DNA of 64,000 nucleotides, from positions 28,383,067-28,447,066 of the forward strand of contig OX359245.1 in assembly GCA_947179485.1 (NCBI GenBank), given 5' to 3'. The notes beneath the pieces are model-generated. The model saw only the letters and a list, made by a program, of their open reading frames with translations, was not told the origin of the DNA and made no database searches. A program made the position numbers and the translations under genes. The DNA is from Allacma fusca. Its lineage: Eukaryota > Arthropoda > Collembola > Symphypleona > Sminthuridae. Below are positions 24,230 through 35,031 of the stretch, one piece after another. Positions within the stretch are counted from its first letter, which is position 1; the number at the start of each line of letters is the position of its first letter.

Positions 24230-26039
24230 ATATACCGCTTAAAGAGCACCGAAGCCGGGAGACTTTAATATTAAAATTTTTTCCAAGTTGCGTAGCCAGC
24301 GACGACAGCAACTTATTGGATGACAACAAATTATTTGCAAAACATACTGACATTTTGTACTTTAGACTTGCGGATTTCCAGAATCACAAGAATGTTATGA
24401 TTGTGGTGCTTACAGGACGAATTCTAAAAATCCGTGCTAAGCACCGATTAGAGCAGACTTCTTTTGCAGGTGCAGGAAAATGAAATATGCGCACTTTTAA
24501 CAATTATAAGTTAATAGATAACGTGGGGAAAATAATTTGGGAGGTATTTACTGTGAGCGATTAAATAAAAAACTCGCAAAGCTACAAGAAAAACTTCACG
24601 ATGTAAAACTCGTCACGTCATTTCTACATGACGCATTGGTGGAGCTTGGAAGTTTTTTATGAACAACCTTATTGTGCTACCTGCTTTGGCTAATAAATCA
24701 AGTTGCCTTGTGCCAAACTATTACGTAATTGATAATTCGTCCGCTATGTGGCGACTACATGCGTCCTTCCAGTAACGATGTTATAAATTTTAAGTAATTG
24801 TAATTAACCTAGCCGCAGGTTGTGATCGAAATTATGAATAGGCAAATTAACAGCGAATAACCTATTTTTTTGGTACTTGTATCATTTTGTTTATGGAGAT
24901 ATCGGGATTACAAACCTTGGGTAGGAGGATTGCACGAATGTATAAGAAAGTTTCACTTTCTAACAATAAGAACTGCATGACACAAGCTGGCTTATTTTAT
25001 TTCAACACTTCCTGTAATGTTACCAGCCTGGTCACAGTTGACAATGTCAGCGTTTGTAGTATTGTTAGGACCAATAGCGACAGTTACTGGGATCGTGAGA
25101 ACAAATTAACATACTGATTGTGAGATTGGCGGACGTGATTTTTTAGGCTTTCCTGCGTACGCCAGGAGTTTTCGGACTGCTCATGGTTGTCACCGTTTTG
25201 AACTAGTGTATGCCTTACGTATGTATATTTATAAAATATATTAGTGGTCTTTCTGCAATAAAAGTTTGTTACTAAAAACACTGAGTCTGACAATTATTAT
25301 TCCTGTTTATTCCTTACATTTTCGTGAGAATATGCAAAACATCATCAGCAAGGTTATCCCCACCTCCCCCGTTGGTTAACCCAAAATCATCAGCTTCAAG
25401 AACCCCTTCCTCCCCCAAAATTGAAACGTAATATGACCACACTCCCGAAGTTGTAAGTTTACCTAGTTGTGTTGGTTTGTAATAAACCACAAACATTCAT
25501 ATAAAGAAAAGGCGCCAATCGTTATCACTGCGTGGACAATTAAAATATAGACCTACTCTCACTTTACCTCCAAAATGTTGTAATTAATTGAAGAATAATT
25601 AAAAAATTCTTGTTTAAATAAAATTTGTAATTAATTCTTACATAAGAATTTATTCAAGCGAATTATCCCCAATAGGCACTTAAAATTACTCATTGGGTGG
25701 CCATGATTGGCAGTAATTTGTTTGTAAGGGTTTAATTGCTATATTAGCTTAAATGGCTATCTATGGCTCAGATTCAGAATTCGAACATCGTTACGTATAT
25801 CTCCGTACTTTCGTCTATTATTTTATTTCCTTTCTTCATCAATTATAACTATATATATAAACATTGCAGAATTGCAAGGACTGCTTCTATTTTGTCACTG
25901 CAGTGGGATTCAAGTGCACATGGTATTGGACCTATAGCGAATTTGACAATATCACTTTCTGTATTTATTGCAAATATTGTCAAGTCCTAAATACAGTAGA
26001 AAATCCGTATTTGTCATTTGTGTCTATTTCACAAGCAAA
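24230..26039. other. Intergenic, no gene seen
   Basis: A plus-strand frame that begins inside the hAT-like element runs to 24483. Its part outside the element has a mixed soluble composition but no domain, so it was not called. The remainder is AT-rich sequence upstream of the first gustatory receptor. Confidence 0.45.
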
Positions 26040-27283
26040 ATGATTTTGAAAAAGGATTTGTTCTTGAGTTACAAATCAATTGAGCTTCTGTCGAAATGGA
26101 ATTTGCTACCCATAACGTTTAACACTCAAACCGGGGAAATGAGGGTTCAAGGGAATGCTCGAAAAGTGGTGCTTGCCAAATTCCAATCTGCATTATTCAC
26201 AATTGGCATCATTTTAAAAAATGTACTCCTCATCCACGATGTTATTTGTGGAGATTCATTCCAAATCATGGAATTCTGTTTTAATTGCATGTACAGCCTG
26301 AGCGTTACTTATGGTTGGGGTTTGCTCCTTTTCAATTTTTATTATAAAGGTAGGGAGAATGCTTTCCTCGTCACGCTCCTTCATAAGGACTGGGAAAGGA
26401 ATTGGGCTCGAGGAATACAAAATTCAGAGGGTGGGGGGATTTTAGATACAAACTTTCAAAAGGATTTAAAAATTATTGTTAAAAATTTTAAATGGAGGTA
26501 ATTACATAAATTAAAGTTTCTAGGGAATACCTTGACCACCCAAGTTGGTCTGCTGAAATGGTTCCGCACACATTCATTCCTGGATCAGATTGTAATAACA
26601 TTGCCTGTTTCAATAGTGGAAACTGCGGTAATGTTATTGGCCGTGCTTCTAACCAATCCCAAATATGGATTTGGAATCTACTCCGTATTCCCTGAGACTT
26701 CTCAAAATGGCGTGACATTCCTGATAGCAGCTCTTCTGGAGACATGGATTGTGGTGCAATCATTTTCAGCAGGCTTGGTTTGCATTCACTACCGTTTGAA
26801 CACAATGCCAAGATTTCTGACAATTTTTACAGTGATCGGTTCAAAAATACAGTAAATGACTGAATATTTTTAATATATCAAGTTTTGAGACAGAAAAAGG
26901 TGGTCAAAATCTAAAACATCATTCGGAGAATTGATAGTGTGACAATAATTACTGTGAATGGCATTTGTTTTGAAATGCAAGAATGGTTCTTAGGAATTTG
27001 TTATGATATTTGAAACTAAACAGTTTTACCAAATTGAAACCTTTAAAAATTTTCACCAGTTTTGTATTCAAGTTGTTTATAACTTTCGTTACGATTTTTA
27101 ATTCCTGCAGTTGCATTTCTGGAATTTTTTCAAGAATGCTGTAATTTATAAAAAGTATTCCATCGGGTCTCACATATGTCCTTATTTTTGTATTTTGCAA
27201 ATTTGGCTTCCGAATTTGTGCAGTAAAATACCGAGTTGACGTTAAAATCCGGACGTTGCTTCACATTTTGAACCAATGCGGTT

Positions 27284-28077
27284 TAGTGGTCGGACCAATT
27301 CAGTTTAAATTGCAATTTCACAATTCAATTCAATTCAGTTCAGTCCAATTCAGGGTTTTTTCAATTCAATTTGATCGTTTACTGAACCGAATAATTCAAT
27401 TCACCTGCTGATTCGAATTGAATTGTTTTCTTTGAATTCCAATTCAAAACAATTTCAGGCTGAATCTAAACCGATATTGTAAGGATAAGTTAAACACCTT
27501 CTTTGCGTTAACGTAACCATCTTTCAAACGTATGTGTTAATATTTTTAGGGTGGCGTCAGCCCCCTTATAAGATAGTGTTGTCCATTGATGCTTGGAGCT
27601 GTTTGTACCGACGTTTTCCTCCGAATCAATTTTGTTCAAACCTTTTGTGAACACTCTTTAGGCCACTCTCTTGGAGGAGTTCGTTATTGGTTGAAATTGT
27701 AATGCGTAAACTGTTCCACCGATTTCAATGGAATTTTTTACATTTAAAAGTCAGTACTACGTAAAGTAGCTTAATTTTACAAAATTTTATTTTTTCAAAA
27801 TGTTGCATTTTTATTTTTTAATTGAGCTCAACATAATACTATAAAACGGGTAAGGAGAGATGACCTTAGCTGACGTGCCACCCCAGCCACATTTTCAGTA
27901 TTTAAATATGTCCGGCAAACCAAATGGTTTACAATTCAGTTCAGTTAATAGATTGAACTGAATTGAATTGAATTGTTTTTTACTGAACCGAATTGAAACC
28001 CCAATTTTAATCCAGTTCAGTATTCGAACTGGATTGAATTGTAAATTTTGAATTGAATTGAATTGTTCCGACCACTA
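27284..28077. mobile_element. Non-autonomous hAT-like element, AATTCAATT-word array
   Basis: The element is 794 bp with termini TAGTGGTCGGACCAATTC and its complement (one mismatch) and a perfect 8-bp duplication ATGCGGTT at 27276-27283 and 28078-28085. Outer arrays consist of AATTCAATTCAGTT words. A different inverted-repeat element (27549-27884) is nested in the centre. It sits in the second intron of the split receptor gene. Confidence 0.92.
27549..27884. mobile_element. Nested MITE-like element, GGGTGGCGTCAG ends
   Basis: Termini GGGTGGCGTCAGC and GCTGACGTGCCACCC are near inverted repeats, preceded on the left by TTA. The right two thirds matches 33490-33886 (shared TTTTGTGAACA, GGCCACT, TTGGTTGAAAT, TGTTCCAC-GATTTCAATG and GAGCTCAACATAA). 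GGG termini beside TTA/TAA suggest PIF/Harbinger. Confidence 0.6.
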
Positions 28078-28299
28078 ATGCGGTTGAAAATATTATACCA
28101 AGTCCGTGGTCAATTAAACGAATTTCAGAAAATCCTATTGTTTTTACTCTAATACACATTTAACTTTTAAACAGGGACATCAAAATTCAAAAGACTGGTA
28201 ACAAATTTATGGAAAGAGCCTTACAGGACGTGTGCGTGGAACTGAAAAAGTCTCAAATCGAAATAGAGTTCCTCAATGAAGTCTACTCTGTCTACAATT

Positions 28300-30459
28300 C
28301 ATAGCTGTTCACGAGCTCCCCAAGTCCAGTCTAGTCTATTCTTAATAAAACAAGGAAAACTCTATTCAAGTCCTATTCTATTCCAGATCACTTTTAGCGG
28401 TTCAAGTCAAGTCTATTCATAGTCCAAAAATTTACGTGACTTACTATTCAAGTCTAGTCTAGTCTCAAGTCTAGTCCGCAATATATGTGCTATTAGAGGT
28501 GCTACTTAAAATTCACATACTGATCTTGAATTTATTACTGATATTTCTAGATCGGTATAACTAAGTGAAACACTTGGAAATGCATGTCAAATGCGTAATA
28601 AACAAAAGTAGTTACAAGGGAGGCTTCACACACTAATGTATTTTTTCCTATCAATTCTATCATAGATTCCAAATGTCCGCAGTGATTTTCAGGGTTCCTT
28701 GACAAATTTTTGCTAAATACCGAAATTTAAGACCGAGTTAGACCAAATTGGGCAAATAAAATTTACTTTTTAAAGTAATTATCTTAAAATGTCGAACCAG
28801 GTTAGAAGAACCTCCTGCATTGCTGCTACTATAAACGTACTGCTTGTTACACAATAAGCACAGTGCAAGAACTCCATTTTGATTTTTGTATCATCGAATT
28901 TATGTCCAACATATGTAAAAGCAGAGCTTCTGTTGGGGACAAAATTCTTGTCCCGTCCCCGTCCCGATATTTTTTAAAAACCTTTGTCCCCAGTCCCGTC
29001 CCGACAATCGGGATACGGTGACGAAAACCGTGTCCCCGTCCCGTCCCCAAAAATTAATAAAAACGTTGTCCCCGGTCCCGTTCCAACAGTCGGGACACGG
29101 GGACAAAAACCTTGTCCCCGTCCCCAAAATGTTTAAAAAACATTGTCCCCTGTCCCGAAAATTGGGGCATGTGAATAAAATTCCTGTACCGTCCCGATAA
29201 TTACTAAAAACATTTTTTTTGTCCCCGTCCCGTCCTGAATATAATGGGGTCAATTTTTTTGTCCCCACCCCGTCCCGAATACGACATGGGACAATTATTT
29301 TGTCCCCGGGGACGCCCCGTCCCGGTCCGTCCAGTGTCCCGACGGGACGTCCCTGTCCCCGGCAGAAGCTCTGATTCAATGCAAGTTTTAGTTCTTGATA
29401 ATTCGTACTTAATGTTACCATTGCTGTATTGGGCAATTCGTAAGTATTTCCTGATGAAGATTCGCTTATGTTTGATGGAACAGCTAATTTAGTCGATTCA
29501 AAGAGGATCGTTTGATGTACTGGCAATAACACGTTTGTTTTTTGTTACCATTTTTGAAATATTTGTCGGTGTCATCTGCTTCTGGTTTCTGAGAGGTTTT
29601 CGTGACCTGCTCTTGGTTATCATTGCTGGTTTATCACTTGTGGGCACAGTTTCAACATTTTTCTCGATAGGTAATTTTACTATAAGTGAAATATAATTCA
29701 GATTCAGATTTATTAGGATTCTTTTCGGGTGGCTATATCATCCATGCAAAGCTAATAATATAAATTATATAGAGAGTTGCCAGGAAAGTATTACTGGAAA
29801 TACAATTATGAATAAATTTAAACTTAACTAACTTTAAAAATTTTTAGCTACAACAACGCACCTACAACCTACCCAAACCTCATCTGCTCCTGTGACCACA
29901 ATGTTACCACCAATTGTTCTTTCTGCAATATAAGTGAAATAAGTATGCGCAGATTTTTGTCCTGGTTTTTGGGTTTCAACCAAAGCTGGATTTGGTTTCA
30001 ATGGTTTAAGATGAGCCAATCAATTCAAATTAGATTGTTGCATTACAATGAGGTACGAAACGGTCGCACATTAGAAATGATAAGAATGCTGAAAATTGCA
30101 TCTCAAAGGGCCCCAAACGATCATTGTACATTAAATTACTCCAAAGGTATGTTTTCCTGGTGTGCGATTGATCTGAGCGAGAAACATGAACGCTGTGCTG
30201 TCGTCGCAGGGTTTAGTATTCGGAACATGGTTTTACTCAAGGTTTTGAAAAGAGGACTTGAATAGACTTAATTTTTTTACAGTCAAGTCTAAGTCTATTC
30301 CTAAGAATTTTTAGCAGTTCAAGTCTAGTCTACTTCTAGTCTAAATTCTCAGGTGTCTTTGGAGTCCAGTCTAGTCTAATCATTTTCGAAAAATAATGTC
30401 AAAAGTCTAGTCAAATCTAGTCATTTCTAGTCTAGTCCGACTAGACTAGAACAGCTATG
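28300..30459. mobile_element. hAT-type element inserted in receptor exon, CTAGTC-word ends
   Basis: The element is 2160 bp with perfect 11-bp inverted termini CATAGCTGTTC / GAACAGCTATG and a perfect 8-bp duplication CTACAATT at 28292-28299 and 30460-30467. Both ends (28330-28490 and 30260-30450) are degenerate arrays of AGTCTAGTC. The interior is about 1.7 kb of unique sequence with a nested GTCCCC-word element (28922-29373). A hydrophobic stretch near 29530-29670 could be a captured host fragment. No transposase recognised. Confidence 0.9.
28922..29373. mobile_element. Non-autonomous element, GTCCCC-word array
   Basis: The element is 452 bp with perfect 11-bp inverted termini CAGAGCTTCTG / CAGAAGCTCTG. 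The interior is almost wholly degenerate repeats of GTCCCCGTCCC and GGGACA words, making a GC-rich island in AT-rich DNA. The 8-bp flanks (TGTAAAAG and ATTCAATG) do not match, so no target duplication is visible. It is nested in the 28300-30459 element. Confidence 0.8.
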
Positions 30460-30844
30460 CTACAATTACATGCTCAAAGTTGAGTGCTTGATCCTCTCTG
30501 TGGCGGGAATTTTCACAGGGCTGAGATTTTTTTTCAATGATTTAATGTTTTCACTGACTGTATTGGGATTCGCCATTTACGTTATAGTGATATACATATC
30601 ATTGTTTGGGGATCTGTACAAAGTTCCGGAGGAGATGGCGCGGCTCAAAATGCAAGTCGAGTACGTGACTCAAACTCCCGGGATTTCAAAATCCTCCCAA
30701 ATGTGTATTAGCAAGTACCTGAAGGGGATTCCGGTTTGTGGGATCAAAGCGGGTAGTTTCTATATTCTCGATAGGTTGTCAGGCCCTACCTTTGTGGACT
30801 TTGTGTGTCGACAAGTTATCTCTTTGCTGATAGCATTTAAATAG

Positions 30845-31728
30845 GGAACATATCATATTTAAGCGGATGGAAATACAAACACAAGTGTAAGTACACAAAG
30901 TGGGGGGATGTGCATTATTGGAGTAACAACCCTGCATGATTTAATATTTTCACCATAATTAAATTAGAAAACAGACATACAGTAGGCTTCATTCCTTACC
31001 CTGAAATAATTTCCTGTAATGCAATTTAGTAGATATTGTGATTATTCAAATTTTTATATTTGCTAGTCGTCATTTGAAAATGCTCAATTATTTCCGGGTT
31101 TACTCCGAATGCCTTATTTTGTTTATCCTTTATAGCCCAAATTCAAAAAGTATAGAAATTACTGAAAAGGTTGTTCCTGTACATCACCTCTTGGTTTAAC
31201 AGTCAAATTATTGTTATTCTGTAATAATTTCGACGATTATAGTCAACATTTATGTATGTATGTATGCCCTACAAAACAAATGTTTTGCTTGAAATAAAAT
31301 TTAATTACCGTAATAGGAAATTGTTGTAAGTATATTCCTTGTGATATGGAGACTCCGAGTTTATAAAAAATTTCACATATTCCTAAAAAAGCACGGAAAA
31401 CAACAGAGCAGTAAGTACGTGCTTTATAAAATTAAACTTGGGAACGACTTTGCTGTCGTTTGAAATGAATTAAACAAATGTTATTTCGATGCTGCGGAAT
31501 TACTACACTGCTTTTTCCAATTGTTTTAACATCCTTTGCGTGTCCACCAACATTTAAAAAAATATTTTGGCGCACTTAAACAAATGGAGTCGTTGTCTTA
31601 CACTTACATAGGTTTGCATTACTGTTTATGATCTTATATAAACTCTTAAAATTGGATTAGGAGTTTGTTGTCTGAATTCCCTTCACATGTGATTCCCATG
31701 CACTGCCTTCAAGAAAGAAAATTTTAGG
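30845..31728. other. Intergenic spacer between two receptor genes
   Basis: AT-rich, with no repeat or reading frame supported other than the putative TATA box of the next gene. Confidence 0.5.
31635..31642 (+). promoter_or_regulatory. Putative TATA box of receptor gene at 31729
   Basis: TATATAAA lies 87 bp upstream of the start codon. The position is plausible for a short 5' UTR; there is no direct evidence of use. Confidence 0.4.
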
Positions 31729-33289
31729 ATGTTGGGCTCCCTGGGTCAGAAATATTTTTACGCGGGTTTTTGGTCGAGCAAATATTTTTTTCATTTGCCG
31801 TACAAATTGATCTCCCCTCATAACCAAGTTGAAATAAAGTACGGTTTTAAAAACCTCATGGGCTGGTATATAAATTTAATAACGAATACTCTCTACATTG
31901 TGTGGTGCACTGTTCGACTATACCAAGCAGCTCACACTTTAGATGGATCACCCAAGAGCATCAATCATTGTTTAGTGATTTTCATCATTATCATTGCACA
32001 TTTGCTCCAGATGTTCTTGCAGCTGAATCAGTGCCGAGTCGTGAGCGAGATTCCGACGTATTTTAGACAATACTGGGAATTCTGCCACCAATTCAAGGGT
32101 AAATAATCAACCATGGTTTTTATTTTTCATATGCTAATAGTATGGATGAGTAACAACAAAATCATAGTCACAGGTTCATAATCGTTTTTGAAAGTTAGTC
32201 CTAAAATATGTAAAGCTTTAAATAATATTTTATCTGCCATTTTAGTTAAATACAGCAAGATCAGTGCTCAAGATCAAGGGGGTCATTCATTAAATAAACT
32301 CAGCAAAAAAACAATACTGAATGACCTGGCTGGGATCTACATTTTCTGCTTATGGTGGGGCTGGATGGCTGGTTCATCTCTGGTGATTGCCCTCACTGTA
32401 TTCAAACCACGTGTGGGCATGTTTTTCACGTCCCTTGTGAATATTTCTTCCCCTTATCCCAGGATAGGCGTTACCGTATTTCAAATGTGTTTCACGTGTT
32501 ACATATTTGTCACCATGGTCTCAAATTGTTTCATTTATGCTGCTACTGGAATAGAAGGGATTTTCACCTACTGCTACGTTGCTCGGGAACTTAGGTTGGT
32601 TATAAATTCCTCGTCATTTAAATAACGTAAAAATTCTGATGTCTGTGTCAAATCAGTACGGTAAAACGTTACCATTGGTTACTAGACAAGTTCTTAGAGG
32701 AATTACATTCTGGAGTCGAATGTTCACAGAAAATGTTAATACTTTCTAGGATCCAGCTCCCAGATTTTTAAAAATGTTACTGATAATTTCATGACTCTCT
32801 TGCAGACTCGGTCATCGGAGTTACAATACGAAGCCTGAGCTAAGGACGACCTTACATTTCATGAAAGTTTATACGGAAATTATGATACTTCACTCACTCG
32901 CGAGAGAAATTTTTTGTCCTATAGTAATACCCTCCCACCAATGGATTTTTATTGTGCTTGCATCCTTCAGCATTTTTGGCAGTATAAGGTTCAAGGACAA
33001 ATTTGCCGTTTTACTGATGCTCATTGGGGCCTTGGTCACGGGATATTTAGTATTTGCATTCACCATGTTTGCATACGTCCGGAAGTCCTCCCTCGAGACA
33101 TTGCGGAGTTGGAAACGGAGTCGGTACACTCCGGCTTTTCGAAAATTCCTTAAAGGCTGCAAGCCTTTTCAAGTATATGTTGGCTCTTATTATTTCATTG
33201 ATATGGGAATGGTCCTATCGATGCTCCAAGGTATCTCAGAGATGACCGTTAATTTTCTGGTACTTCACCGGGAGTATGTCAAGGAATAA
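31729..33289 (+). CDS. Gustatory-receptor-like protein, three exons, 400 aa
   Basis: The exons are 31729-32098, 32246-32594 and 32806-33289 (stop TAA), all GT-AG with phases 1 and 2, total 1203 nt. The size and several hydrophobic helices (for example CLVIFIIIIAHLLQMFL in exon 1, AGIYIFCLWWGWMAGSSLVIAL in two parts in exon 2, and WIFIVLASFSIFG and MLIGALVTGYLVFAF in exon 3) fit a seven-helix insect-type gustatory receptor. Intron phases equal those of the genes at 26040 and 49231, so the three are related. The C-terminus (GSYYFIDMGMV, then MTVNFLVL) corresponds to the other receptors' GSFYIL-VDFV region; the classic TYhhhhhQF signature is not obvious. Such proteins form ligand-gated channels in sensory neurons, with ligands unknown. 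No lesion seen. Confidence 0.83.
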
Positions 33290-35031
33290 GGATGGAAGAC
33301 CCCAGGTGCTGATCATCAATCATAGGGGATGTTCAGTAAACAGTTTAAAAATAGTAAACGATTTTGAAAATAGTTACCGTAAATGTTTTCAAGAGAAATC
33401 ATGTGTTGAATGACCCCAATATATTAAAACAGATTTCGTTACCGGCTCCATAGGAGAAACAGCACGTATGTGTAAAGATGTTTTGGAGATTTGGTGACAG
33501 GCGCCACAACTTTAGCTGTACTCCAATAGAACCATAATGTCATTGGCACTGCAATTTGGATTTTATGTAATTTTCGGACATTTGCCTTCATGACCGATTT
33601 TCTTGAAAAATTTTGTGAACATTTTTTTGGCCACTTCTAGGATGAGCTCGCCATTGGTTGAAATCGGTTCGCGTGTTTTGTGCGTACAAAAATAAAAACG
33701 AATACTTCTCGAACTGTTCCACTGATTTCAATGAATTCTTGTTCCGCACACTGCAGTCAGTACTACTAACACTATTTATTTTTTAAAAATCGTAATTTTT
33801 AAAAACTCTACCGGAAATTTTTGAAATGAGCTCAACATAAGAGAGTAAAGGGAGTAATGAGAGATGGCCGTTAACTGACGCCGCCCTAAGCGACAGAATA
33901 TGATTTTTTGAGAAGTCGTGAGCCGAGTATCTACCTATTATTTTCATTTTAGCAGCTGTGAACGAGTGGAATGTTCCCTTAAATTGTATAATATTACCAA
34001 TAAAAAATGTTCTAGAATATTGGCAGGTTGCTTCCCAAGAGTCTTTGATAGTCTATAATGATTTGGGACCACTAATTGAACATTTTCACGAGGTACGATC
34101 TCCAGTATCATATTACGACAGCAGATGGACAATGAAAGAGTTGCGCAGTGCGACTGTGAATCAGCATCTCCTGTAATAAAAACTGACCCAACTCAACCGT
34201 CTTCTTTGAGCAGATCGCAGTCGATCTGAAGGAGTGTTGTCTTTACAAAGCGATAATCTGGTTGCCATGTCCTGTTACGGACTCCAAACCTCACTTATAG
34301 GTTACAAGGTTTAGACAAACTCTATTTCATACTTATAGTAGTCTCATTGGGATTTTCCTTGGCACAGTATTACTAGAATATCTGGTGTCAAGTATTTGCT
34401 TCCTATAAACTGATTCACTTCACGGTCAAACGAGTTTATAGTAGTGTGTCAAATATGAAACAACTACATTTCTACTATCCAGCTGTAAATGCACACAACA
34501 AGTTTTTAAACGAATGCTGTAAAACTAATTTTGAAAATAAACAAAAACCTCTTTGTATCCCAAAGCTTCATACAAGAAAATAAAGAACGCATTGCTTTGC
34601 TCTTTTGAGTAATTACAATGCCGTGCTATATAATGTTACTTAAATTCTCATTGTCATCATATTTAATTACATATATGTATATCCATTCTTCCCTATATAT
34701 GCATAACCAGTAAGCTTCGCCCCCTGCCGGAGTGTCCCAGCAAAAGGAAAGGGCCTAAACATAACTTAACCTGATAACAGTACATATTCGAGTGGGCACG
34801 ACAGAATTAGTGTATAGTCAGTTTATACTAGAATAATATTTTTATTAACTGATTGTATGCAGATATGTAATTACACATATAGGTACATGACTGATCGAAA
34901 ATATTTAAATTATGCACATAAAATATTGTGGATACATCATTGATTTTCCACTTGCTAATAAATCTTAGGTTAAAAAAGAAAGTATAATTTCTGAAAGCCC
35001 GGTGTTCTACAAATACACAAATTGTAGTCGA
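33290..35031. other. Intergenic with one old repeat
   Basis: Contains the MITE-like copy at about 33490-33886. The remaining 1.1 kb is AT-rich; 34705-34745 has a short GC-rich patch (GCTTCGCCCCCTGCC) similar to the GGGGGCGAAGC patch at 6563. No gene was found. Confidence 0.5.
33490..33886. repeat. MITE-like repeat, copy of 27549-27884 element
   Basis: The right end CTGACGCCGCCC is followed by TAA and is the counterpart of the GGGTGGCGTCAG terminus. Internal blocks are collinear with the nested copy. The left end is degraded, so that border is approximate. Confidence 0.5.

Larger units (their letters stand above)
26040..30844 (+). pseudogene. Gustatory-receptor-like gene split by a nested hAT-type insertion
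   Basis: The exon plan matches the two intact receptors: exon 1 from ATG 26040 to about 26497, exon 2 about 26524-26851, exon 3 28175-28299 plus 30468-30844 (stop TAG). Exon 2 encodes membrane helices (IVITLPVSIVETAVMLLAVLL) and exon 3 the receptor C-terminus (KAGSFYILDRLSGPTFVDFV). Exon 3 is split by a 2160-bp element with target duplication CTACAATT. Ignoring the element and one target copy, exon 3 is 502 nt and keeps the phase required by intron 2. The visible exon 1 donor (phase 2) and exon 2 acceptor (needs phase 1, as in both paralogues) do not match, which suggests a further 1-base defect or an unseen splice site. Intron 2 holds another hAT-like element (27284-28077). Probably non-functional in this haplotype unless the element is excised or spliced out. 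Confidence 0.8.

Noticed and set aside
24202-24483. 93-codon frame
   Set aside because: It starts inside a mobile element and crosses its end and target site; no homologue recognised.
28847-29532. Repetitive protein frames on both strands over the GTCCCC array
   Set aside because: They only translate the word array of the mobile element; there is no start context, domain or conservation.
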